Shown piece after piece: positions 1 through 6,139 of a DNA stretch of 6,143 bases. This DNA comes from Rikenella microfusus (GTDB lineage: Bacteria; Bacteroidota; Bacteroidia; Bacteroidales; SZUA-534), in assembly GCA_020719105.1 (NCBI GenBank), contig DYQV01000154.1, forward strand, positions 1-6,143, given 5' to 3'. The stretch's first letter is position 1; each line of letters opens with the position of its first letter. The notes under the pieces are model-generated. The model had not been told where the DNA came from and made no database searches. It saw nothing but the letters and a program-made list of their open reading frames with translations. Both the position numbers and the translations under genes were made by a program.

Positions 1-1934
1 ATTTTTAAAACTTTTAATTCCGTTCTTCTATTTTTTGCCCTATTTGCATTTGAATCGTTTGGCAGCATGGGTTGTGATTCACCATAACCTTTAAATGAAA
101 TATTATCAACTTTAGTTAGTGTTTGAATTAAAAAATTAAATACTTCTTTTGCCCTTTTTTCTGATAATTGCTGGTTGTATTCCTTAGTGCCCGAATCATC
201 GGTATGCCCTCCAATTTCAAAAACTAAATTTGGATTATTTGTTATAAAATCAATCAATTTTTGAAGTTCGGTATACGATTGAGGCAGCAGATTAAATGAG
301 TCTTTTTCGAAAAATATATTTTCCAAGACTACTGATTTTCCTTCATTTATTCTATTTAACTCAATATTCAAAAGTAACGGTTCGTTAAATGAATTAATAG
401 AATCTAAATTGAAGTTAATTGATTTGTATAAATATCCGGGGTGTGACACATTTAAAGCATAGGATGCTCCTGCTGGCAAGCATATCAAAAAACTTCCATC
501 GTTTTGATCAGCATGCAATAATGCCAATGTATCAAGGTTAGTTAATCCAAGTAATTGAATTAAAGCACTTAGTTTCTGATGGGTGTCGGTATCCGTTACA
601 ATTCCTGAAATATAGGCAACTGGATTAGGTTTAACAGCAAGCGGTAATTCAAATTGATAAATATCCAGTGAATTATTAATATCTGATGAATAATAAGCTT
701 TATTTCCGGAGCTGTTAATCACCAGACCAATTTCGTCGCGAAAACTATTGATAGGATATCCTAAATTCTGGGGCTTTGTCCATTGATTGGAATCATTCTT
801 ATGAGAATAAAAAATGTCTTTATATCCCAAATTGGGATGTCCATCGGAACTAAAATAAAAACTACGGTTATCGGAATGAATGTAAGGAGAGGCCTCTTCA
901 TAAACCGTATTTATTACCCTTCCCATGTTTTTAGGAAGCTGCCAATAACCATCCAAAGAGCGCATAGAATACCAGATATCCATTTCCCCAATTCCACCGG
1001 GTCGGTCAGAGGCAAAGTAGAGTACTCGACCATCAGCCGATAACGAGGGTTGTTTTTCAGAGAATGAGCTGTTTAAAAGTGGGCCGCCATTCACCGGAAC
1101 TGTCCATTCGTTGTTTTGAAGAAATGAGAAGTAGATATCACAATTACCAAATCCATCGCTTCGGTTACAACCGGTAAAAACCAACGTTTTACCATCGGCT
1201 GAAATTTGTTGAGCCCCTTCATTTGCAATGGTATTTATTGGTGGACCAATCGGTTGTCCTTTTTTCCATTCTCCATCAACAAACCGACTTGTATAAAAAT
1301 CTTCCTGATGGGCATAATTTCCAAACATTGTCTTACGTGAACTATCAACTAACATTACAGTATAAACCAACGTTTTCCCATTTACTGATAAGGATGGCCA
1401 ATACTGATCTAATGAATCATTTACTGCTGGTCCCAGGTTAATGGGTGTAAAAGGTACCGGGTTATCAACCAAGCTTTGGGCATATTCACATTTTTTGAGC
1501 AAATTGTTGGCCTTTGCAAGTGTAATTGGTTTTCCTTGATAGATGGAAATAAACTTTAGCAATTGAATTTCACTTTGTTTATACTCTCCCATGTTATAGT
1601 AAGCTGACCCTAAATTAAAAAACACATACTCAAAATAGTTGGGGTTAATTTCAATAGCTTTTAGATAGTTTTTTATTTCAAGTTCAGTAAGCTTATGTGA
1701 GCGGTAAACTTCAGCTTTTAACAAATAGGCATCTACAAATAAAGCATCCTTTTCAATGGCAAGATTAAGATTGTTTATAGCTTCATCATAATTCATTTGC
1801 TTATACCATTGTATGGCTTCTTCATAAAATTGTATGGCTTTTTTTGATTGGGTAGCATACTTTTGCTGCCCTTGAGCCGGTTGGAAATTGAGTAAAGTAA
1901 AAAAAAGTAAAATACCTAATTGAAGTTTAACCAT
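1..1934 (-). CDS. PorE-like OmpA-family protein: TPR, PD40 propeller, regulatory-like domain, OmpA C-terminus (3' end outside window)
   Basis: Likely a periplasmic or outer-membrane-associated protein that grips peptidoglycan. My translation gives 644 residues before the window edge. ATG at 1934 is the start: an in-frame TAA lies four codons upstream (1944-1946) and a signal peptide follows (MVKLQLGILLFFTLLNFQPA, cut near AQG-Q). There is no lipobox cysteine. Domains: about three TPRs (residues 30-136); five PD40 blades (about 174-430) with repeated SADGK/FxSD motifs, e.g. QPSLSADGRVLYFASDRPGG; a possible disulfide pair C256/C265; a carboxypeptidase-regulatory-like beta domain (about 440-510); and an OmpA domain from about 535 with GHTD (576-579), LSEKRA (590-595), GYGE and NRRTE. 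D579 and R594 have the 15-residue spacing of the diaminopimelate-binding pair in OmpA proteins. The motifs are nearly complete, so the stop should lie just beyond the left edge. The domain order matches PorE of type IX secretion, but PorE is a lipoprotein and similar paralogues abound, so no symbol is given. Confidence 0.93.
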   Translation of the reverse strand, partial: MVKLQLGILLFFTLLNFQPAQGQQKYATQSKKAIQFYEEAIQWYKQMNYDEAINNLNLAIEKDALFVDAYLLKAEVYRSHKLTELEIKNYLKAIEINPNYFEYVFFNLGSAYYNMGEYKQSEIQLLKFISIYQGKPITLAKANNLLKKCEYAQSLVDNPVPFTPINLGPAVNDSLDQYWPSLSVNGKTLVYTVMLVDSSRKTMFGNYAHQEDFYTSRFVDGEWKKGQPIGPPINTIANEGAQQISADGKTLVFTGCNRSDGFGNCDIYFSFLQNNEWTVPVNGGPLLNSSFSEKQPSLSADGRVLYFASDRPGGIGEMDIWYSMRSLDGYWQLPKNMGRVINTVYEEASPYIHSDNRSFYFSSDGHPNLGYKDIFYSHKNDSNQWTKPQNLGYPINSFRDEIGLVINSSGNKAYYSSDINNSLDIYQFELPLAVKPNPVAYISGIVTDTDTHQKLSALIQLLGLTNLDTLALLHADQNDGSFLICLPAGASYALNVSHPGYLYKSINFNLDSINSFNEPLLLNIELNRINEGKSVVLENIFFEKDSFNLLPQSYTELQKLIDFITNNPNLVFEIGGHTDDSGTKEYNQQLSEKRAKEVFNFLIQTLTKVDNISFKGYGESQPMLPNDSNANRAKNRRTELKVLK

Positions 1935-1987
1935 TATTTTAACTTAGATTATTTCGATGATAATATCTGTATATTATATAAGCCATT

Positions 1988-2019
1988 AAGAAAGGTAAAG
2001 CTCATTCTTTACCTTTCTT
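1988..2019 (-). terminator. Perfect 13-bp stem-loop between the two genes
   Basis: Arms AAGAAAGGTAAAG (1988-2000) and CTTTACCTTTCTT (2007-2019) pair perfectly around a 6-base loop. The stem starts 23 bases after the phosphatase gene's stop and ends 53 bases before the OmpA-like gene's start. Read on the minus strand, the only U-rich stretch is inside the 3' arm and no clean U-tract follows. Read on the plus strand, the 3' arm runs into CTTTTTA, a better tract, but no plus-strand gene is seen there. It most likely ends or attenuates transcription of the phosphatase gene; a processing or stability hairpin is the alternative. Confidence 0.65.
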
Positions 2020-2042
2020 TTTACTAGGCACTAAGTGAACGG

Positions 2043-5000
2043 TTAAAGTTGGAATCCAATAACTAATATATCATCTACTTGAGTGGCATCGCCTTGCCAA
2101 TCCTCAATGTTTTTAGTTAATTTTTCTTTCTGCTCATTCAAGGGCAATTTATGTATGGTTAACAACAAATCTTTAAAATTTTTCGACATGAATTTTCTAT
2201 TGTTCGGACCTCCATTCTGATCAACATACCCATCGGAAAACATATAAAAAATGTCTCCCTTTTTAACCTCGATTATATTGTTTGTAAATTCCTCTTCTTT
2301 GAAATATACAGCTACCGGTTGTCGGTCGGCTTTAACTATTTCCAATTCGTTATTTCTGATATAATAGAGCGGGTTGAATGCGCCGGCATATTGAATTTGT
2401 TTCTTTTCCGTGTCAATTAAGCAAACTGTCATATCCATTCCATCTTTTTGGGTGGAATCAGTACTTGTCTGTCCGAGGGTTAGTTTTATTTTTTCGCGTA
2501 AATGATTGATTATTTCACTGGCTGTTGGGTCGGGAATCTGACTTGAAATTTCACTTAAATAGGATATTCCAAGCATACTCATAAAACCACCAGGTACGCC
2601 ATGTCCGGTACAATCAGCAGCAATAAAAAGTAATTTTTTACCGATGGGTTTAAAAAAATAGAAGTCACCACTCACAATATCACGTGGTTTAAATAAAATA
2701 AAATGATGGGGCAACATGGCTTCAATAATTTCATTATGAGGAAGCATCGCCGTTTGAATCCGTTTTGCATACCGAATACTTTGAGTTATTTCATCGTGAA
2801 TTTTTTCAATATGTTCCTTTTGTTCTTCTATGGTATGGGTACGCTCTTTAACTTTTTGTTCCAGTATTTGTTTATCTTTTTCCAGTTTAATTAACCGATA
2901 TCTAAAGAAAAGGTAAAATGCACCACCTGCAGCAAGAATGATTAATACAAAAAACAATGCCGACTGAACAAATGGTTTGGCAATTTTCAATTTAATGGGT
3001 TTCAGTTCTGCATTTTGTCCGGTAGCACTTTTTGCTTCAATTAGGAGTGAATAGCTTCCTGGCCGGAGATAATTCAATTTGAGGTGTGAATCGTTGGACC
3101 ATTTGGTCCAATCATCATCTAACCCTTTTATTTGATGTCTAAAATAAACTTCTTTCTGTGCAATGTAATAGGGTGCACTCAGCAGGATGGTTAAGTTATT
3201 TTGACCTGATTTCAGGCTTATATCGCCCGTAAATTCCTTTAATTTATCTTCTATTTCAACGCCTAAAACATTCAAATTAAAATCAACCAGTTGGTTTGAG
3301 GTTGTGTTTTGCGAAATTTTAAAAAACCGATTATTTTCAGTGACCACCCAAATATCATCTGAGGCGCTAACATCAATGTAGCGTAAATTCTGAAATAATT
3401 GAAGTTTATTCAATTGTTCCTTATTAAAAGCTGTTTTTGCATTTGTTTTTAACTCCCAATTTTCGTTGTGAAACAGCCATAAATAATCGGTTTGATTTCC
3501 CAAATAATAATCTCCAATTAATATTTCCCGTTCTAAATTTAGTTCACCATTGGTGGTAAATTCATAAATACTATTGGTGTTATAAATATGTGTTTTGTTA
3601 TCAAAGTTTTTAATATAAAAAGTTCTTCCGGCGGCTTCCTTTAAATCAGTTTGATTAATTACCTCAATATCGCGACCTTTAAACCGAGCCCTAATTAACA
3701 TATTTTCAAATCCTAAAACATAGGTTCCTTCAGGTTCCTGGGCCAGTGCCAGAATTCTTGAAGAGGTTGTTTCGGCAAAATGAACAATTTCCCAACTTCC
3801 AGAATTGCGTTTTAACTGATATAAACCATTGCTGGTACAAATAAATGCTTCGGAACTGGCGGATGAACAATGGATGTAGTAAACATTCACATTTGAAATT
3901 ACTTTTTGCGCTTTTCCATATTTTAATGCATATAAACCATTATTTCCAGCTACAAGTAAAAACCCATTATAGCTTGCTAGTTGGGTACATTTATCGTCAA
4001 CACCGTCAATAGCTTTAAAATAGTAACCAACTGATTTTAAACTCCTCTTTTTCACAATTTGAGTCTCATTACGGGTCACCTCTTTTCTTGTTTCAGCAGG
4101 AGCAATGGTTTCCGCCGTTTGGCTTACTTCTTCGGTTTTTTTCTTTTTCTTGCTTAAAAAGGAAAACAATGATTTGCTGTTGTCTTTTTGTACTTCTGAG
4201 ACTCCTTGAGTTGGTAAATCAATGGGTTTGTTTTCAGCCGGTACCGTAACTGATACATTTACTGGCATATTTACAGAAACCTCAAATTCATGAAAGTTCT
4301 TAACCTCCGATAAAGAAAATAATCCATCGTTAGTAGCAACATACAATTCATTTTCAAAATAGGAAATTGCCAACGGATTACCTTTCAAGCCTGGATAATA
4401 ACTATAGTTTTCAATACCGGCGGTAAAATGGATCCGGCTTATACCAAATTCATGTGAAACCCATATAGCTTGTTCACTATCGATAAAAAAAGTCCGGATT
4501 TCATCATCGGGTAGCCCATTAAAGTAACTGATTTGGTTAATTACTTGTTTCTTGTTTATATCAACCAATGCTATTCCACCAGCCAAACTGCTTAAAATTA
4601 GATTTCCATTGGCTAATTTGGCTCCTCCAACCACTAAATTATTATCAAAAAATGGACTTTGGTTTATAGTATATGTTTTAAATGATTTACCATTAAAGGA
4701 GTATATGGTATTGCTTTTGGTTCCTACTAAAACTTCCTCATCACTATTCGCTATGGCATAAGCAAATTCATCCACCGGAAAATCAATATTGTTAATCTCT
4801 TTAAATGCCCCATTCTCTATTTTATATAGAAAATAATCAATAATAAAGTATGGTTCACCTTTTAGTTTAAATAGCTGTTCTATATTTGTTTGACCTGAAG
4901 ATATTGCATCTATTTTAGCAGCATCTTTTTGGTTGAACCGCACTAAAAGTGAGGCTGATACCAAATATACCGTGTCGTTTAAGAACTGTATATTTTTAAA

Positions 5001-5360
5001 CTCTTTATCGGAATAAGTTGCTAATTCTTTATAATTATAACGGCCGTATCCGGAATAATCCATCACTCCAATTCGCTCATATCCAGCAACCCATACACGT
5101 TTATTTATAGAATCGTACTTTATTTGCAAGGGAGTGAATGGCAATTTATCAAAATGCTGATTTGTACCATCAAAAACAACGATTCCATTGGTAACACCTA
5201 TAAGCATATTTTTATTTCCATCCTGACTAATGGCCCAACACCATTTTTCCGCATGATTTTCCAACTTAAAATCAGAAACAAATACCTCCGCTTTTTGCGA
5301 AAATATTGAATGTGTAATAAAAAGGAACACAATTAATAATAACTTTTTCATAATCAACAT
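2043..5360 (-). CDS. Membrane sensor phosphatase: regulator propeller, Y_Y_Y domain, TM helix, SpoIIE/PP2C domain
   Basis: A 1105-residue one-component signalling protein that should sense a periplasmic ligand or state and dephosphorylate a Ser/Thr-phosphorylated cytoplasmic partner, typically a STAS anti-anti-sigma factor. The signal peptide is near 4-22 (MKKLLLIVFLFITHSIFS). Regulator-propeller blades fill about 23-360 (clear repeat NGLPDDEIRTFFIDSEQAIW at 281-300). A low-complexity Lys/Glu/Thr linker (about 363-440, five lysines at 404-408) leads to more blades (445-700). A Y_Y_Y Ig-like domain follows (about 715-795, with LDDDWTKWS and LRPGSYSLLIEA), then a TM helix (797-819) and a coiled coil (about 822-865). 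ITQSIRYAKRIQTAMLP leads into the phosphatase (about 885-1105). Its acidic metal ligands are present: D899 (SGDF), D916 (ADCTGHG), D976 (DMTV), D1043 (SDGYVD) and D1096/D1097 (VDDI). There is no histidine-kinase or HATPase domain. The longest start (5360) is listed; the ATG at 5351 (MKKLL...) is equally good or better, and no Shine-Dalgarno decides between them. No partner kinase or STAS gene is in view. Confidence 0.95.
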   Translation of the reverse strand: MLIMKKLLLIVFLFITHSIFSQKAEVFVSDFKLENHAEKWCWAISQDGNKNMLIGVTNGIVVFDGTNQHFDKLPFTPLQIKYDSINKRVWVAGYERIGVMDYSGYGRYNYKELATYSDKEFKNIQFLNDTVYLVSASLLVRFNQKDAAKIDAISSGQTNIEQLFKLKGEPYFIIDYFLYKIENGAFKEINNIDFPVDEFAYAIANSDEEVLVGTKSNTIYSFNGKSFKTYTINQSPFFDNNLVVGGAKLANGNLILSSLAGGIALVDINKKQVINQISYFNGLPDDEIRTFFIDSEQAIWVSHEFGISRIHFTAGIENYSYYPGLKGNPLAISYFENELYVATNDGLFSLSEVKNFHEFEVSVNMPVNVSVTVPAENKPIDLPTQGVSEVQKDNSKSLFSFLSKKKKKTEEVSQTAETIAPAETRKEVTRNETQIVKKRSLKSVGYYFKAIDGVDDKCTQLASYNGFLLVAGNNGLYALKYGKAQKVISNVNVYYIHCSSASSEAFICTSNGLYQLKRNSGSWEIVHFAETTSSRILALAQEPEGTYVLGFENMLIRARFKGRDIEVINQTDLKEAAGRTFYIKNFDNKTHIYNTNSIYEFTTNGELNLEREILIGDYYLGNQTDYLWLFHNENWELKTNAKTAFNKEQLNKLQLFQNLRYIDVSASDDIWVVTENNRFFKISQNTTSNQLVDFNLNVLGVEIEDKLKEFTGDISLKSGQNNLTILLSAPYYIAQKEVYFRHQIKGLDDDWTKWSNDSHLKLNYLRPGSYSLLIEAKSATGQNAELKPIKLKIAKPFVQSALFFVLIILAAGGAFYLFFRYRLIKLEKDKQILEQKVKERTHTIEEQKEHIEKIHDEITQSIRYAKRIQTAMLPHNEIIEAMLPHHFILFKPRDIVSGDFYFFKPIGKKLLFIAADCTGHGVPGGFMSMLGISYLSEISSQIPDPTASEIINHLREKIKLTLGQTSTDSTQKDGMDMTVCLIDTEKKQIQYAGAFNPLYYIRNNELEIVKADRQPVAVYFKEEEFTNNIIEVKKGDIFYMFSDGYVDQNGGPNNRKFMSKNFKDLLLTIHKLPLNEQKEKLTKNIEDWQGDATQVDDILVIGFQL

Positions 5361-5385
5361 TTTGCGGTAATTAAAAGTAAACTAT

Positions 5386-5393
5386 CAAAGGTA
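5386..5393 (-). promoter_or_regulatory. Bacteroidota-type -7 promoter element (TACCTTTG)
   Basis: TACCTTTG fits the TAnnTTTG -7 consensus of the Bacteroidota primary sigma factor exactly. It lies 25 bases upstream of the ATG at 5360, which would give a short leader of roughly 20-30 bases. No convincing TTG/TTTG -33 box is seen at the usual spacing upstream, so strength is uncertain or an activator may be needed. No equivalent element is found before the OmpA-like gene at 1934. Confidence 0.5.
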
Positions 5394-5414
5394 AATTGAA
5401 TGGATTATTCGTTT

Positions 5415-5431
5415 ATTAACGATTTGTTAAT
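5415..5431. promoter_or_regulatory. Inverted repeat ATTAAC-N5-GTTAAT upstream of the -7 box
   Basis: Six-base arms separated by five bases, centred about 34 bases upstream of the -7 element, where an activator or repressor could bind. The sequence is A+T-rich, so chance is a real possibility; no known regulator site is recognised. Confidence 0.22.
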
Positions 5432-5437
5432 TCTTAA

Positions 5438-5449
5438 TCAATGCATTGA
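5438..5449. promoter_or_regulatory. Perfect 12-bp palindrome TCAATGCATTGA
   Basis: A self-complementary 12-mer about 45 bases upstream of the -7 element of the phosphatase gene. It could be an operator for a dimeric regulator, but nothing else supports that, and no recognised consensus matches. Confidence 0.22.
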
Positions 5450-5457
5450 CTTTTACC

Positions 5458-5476
5458 AAGTATATAAACCGGGATT
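5458..5476. repeat. Copy 1 of an imperfect direct repeat (AAGTATATAA-ACCGGGATT)
   Basis: Shares AAGTATATAA exactly, followed by a CC/GG-GATT core, with 5965-5982 about 500 bp away. The two copies differ by one inserted base and one substitution. They lie on either side of the mini-element but do not border it, so they are not its ends. They may be traces of a dispersed repeat or of an older insertion. Confidence 0.35.
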
Positions 5477-5634
5477 TTATAGTTTTGTTTCTTTTTTGCA
5501 CTAAAATTCACTCTTATAAAGGCTAAATTACTTCTTTTTTAATAATTTCAACTCATGCTAATTCTAAGAAATTCAATTTTATCCATGTGGACTATTTAAT
5601 AAATAAAAATTTAGTTAAAACGCAGATACAAGCT

Positions 5635-5644
5635 ATGCACTAAC
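5635..5644. repeat. Left 10-bp target-site duplication (ATGCACTAAC)
   Basis: Exact copy of 5830-5839. It directly abuts the outer end of the left terminal inverted repeat, and identity stops at exactly 10 bases, as expected of a duplication made on insertion. Confidence 0.85.
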
Positions 5645-5664
5645 CAGGGCAACCGCATTTAAAA

Positions 5665-5681
5665 AAATCCTGAAAGGATTT
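5665..5681. repeat. Stem-loop 1 inside the mini-element
   Basis: AAATCC (5665-5670) pairs with GGATTT (5676-5681) around the loop TGAAA. Together with the GC-rich stem-loop ten bases further on, it resembles REP-like repeats I recall from Bacteroidota intergenic regions. Confidence 0.5.
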
Positions 5682-5692
5682 AATATAAATAG

Positions 5693-5712
5693 CCCCGGCT
5701 TTTAAGCCGGGG
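5693..5712. repeat. GC-rich stem-loop 2 inside the mini-element (REP-like)
   Basis: CCCCGGCTT (5693-5701) and AAGCCGGGG (5704-5712) form a strong nine-pair stem in otherwise A+T-rich DNA. It is the most GC-rich patch of the gene-free region. Such stems are typical of REP sequences mobilised by REP-associated tyrosine transposases, but no such gene is in the window. Confidence 0.55.
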
Positions 5713-5734
5713 TATATGAATTCGTAGTATAAAA

Positions 5735-5785
5735 TCGGCACACGTTGTGAAAATTCATTGGAATAATGTATAATACATGTGCCGA
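5735..5785. repeat. Stem-loop 3 inside the mini-element
   Basis: TCGGCACACGT (5735-5745) pairs with ACATGTGCCGA (5775-5785) at 10 of 11 positions, enclosing a 29-base A+T-rich loop. Confidence 0.5.
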
Positions 5786-5829
5786 AAATGGGAATTTCAA
5801 ATTTTTCGTTCATAAATGCGGTTGCCCTG

Positions 5830-5839
5830 ATGCACTAAC
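5830..5839. repeat. Right 10-bp target-site duplication (ATGCACTAAC)
   Basis: Exact copy of 5635-5644, directly abutting the outer end of the right terminal inverted repeat. Removing one copy and the element restores a simple A+T-rich intergenic sequence. Confidence 0.85.
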
Positions 5840-5964
5840 TTTTAACGAAGCTTTACATTACAATAGATTAGTTAAATTTAAGATGTCCATTTATCTGTGT
5901 TTGAATTAGTGACCAAATTATACCAAAATGATTACCGAACTCATGTTTTTATAATAGCTTTTTA

Positions 5965-5982
5965 AAGTATATAACCCGGATT
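5965..5982. repeat. Copy 2 of the imperfect direct repeat (AAGTATATAACCCGGATT)
   Basis: Partner of 5458-5476. Its last five bases (GGATT) are the start of the perfect palindrome that follows; the first copy lacks that palindrome. Confidence 0.35.
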
Positions 5983-5997
5983 ATTCATGAATAATCC
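5978..5997. repeat. Perfect 20-bp palindrome
   Basis: GGATTATTCATGAATAATCC is fully self-complementary with no spacer. A hairpin would need a tight turn, so it could instead be a protein-binding site or the tip of a repeat element. No T-tract follows on either strand, so it does not look like a terminator. Confidence 0.6.
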
Positions 5998-6008
5998 TGA
6001 CGATTAAG

Positions 6009-6055
6009 CTATTCCACAAAATTTGGAAAATTAAAACTCCCAATTTTGGTAATAG
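6009..6055. repeat. Imperfect hairpin near the right edge
   Basis: CTATTCCACAAAATTTGG (6009-6026) pairs with CCAATTTTGGTAATAG and neighbouring bases (6039-6055), with small bulges, around a 12-base A-rich loop. It lies between the palindrome and the nested stem at the window end. Confidence 0.35.
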
Positions 6056-6068
6056 TTAAATCGGGGTT

Positions 6069-6139
6069 TTCCGCTTTGCAACCCAATACCCATCGCACAT
6101 TCACACCTTTCGCTGTGCTCAGGTATGAATAAAGCGGGA
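6069..6139. repeat. Nested stem at the right edge
   Basis: An outer stem pairs TTCCGCTTT (6069-6077) with AAAGCGGGA (6131-6139), including one G-T pair. An inner stem pairs ATTCACACCT (6099-6108) with AGGTATGAAT (6121-6130) at 9 of 10 positions, with loop TTCGCTGTGCTC. The two stems stack directly on the right side, while a 21-base bulge sits on the left. The sequence is richer in G+C than its left flank and may continue past the window. Confidence 0.4.

Larger units (their letters stand above)
5645..5829. mobile_element. 185-bp miniature inverted-repeat element (MITE-like)
   Basis: The ends CAGGGCAACCGCATTTA (5645-5661) and TAAATGCGGTTGCCCTG (5813-5829) are perfect 17-bp inverted repeats. 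Exact 10-bp direct repeats ATGCACTAAC flank both sides. There is no room for a transposase, so it must be moved in trans by an insertion sequence with matching ends. The CAGGG tips and the 10-bp duplication fall within the range of the ISAs1 family (8-10 bp duplications), while some IS4-group elements make similar lengths; this family call is recollection, not a search. Inside are three stem-loops (5665-5681, 5693-5712, 5735-5785) and a weaker pairing (5784-5789 with 5801-5807), so a single strand could fold as a multi-arm cloverleaf closed by the terminal repeats. The perfect ends and duplication suggest a fairly recent insertion. Confidence 0.85.

Noticed and set aside
783..1441. Two short plus-strand open frames (783-1043 and 1223-1441)
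   Set aside because: Both lie wholly antisense to the well-supported PD40 blades of the OmpA-family gene and show no protein motifs or upstream signals.
1951..1987. TATAAT-like sequence on the minus strand upstream of the OmpA-like gene
   Set aside because: It resembles an enterobacterial -10 box, but Bacteroidota primary promoters use TAnnTTTG, and such A+T runs are expected by chance here.
4136..4160. Poly-T/C run as a possible frameshift or sequencing error
   Set aside because: The reading frame continues cleanly on both sides through recognisable propeller sequence, so the run simply encodes the lysine stretch.
2703..5309. Short plus-strand open frames at 2703-2894, 4552-4761 and 5124-5309
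   Set aside because: All are antisense to the phosphatase gene. The hydrophobic look of the first comes from reading the complement of Lys/Glu-rich coiled-coil and TM codons.
5693..5712. GC-rich stem as a rho-independent terminator
   Set aside because: No gene points into it and it is followed by GTATATGAA rather than a T-run. It lies inside the inverted-repeat element, which explains its presence.
5635..5839. CRISPR array or small RNA gene as an explanation for the repeats
   Set aside because: There are only two short direct repeats and no regular spacers. Inverted ends directly abutted by a direct repeat fit transposition far better.
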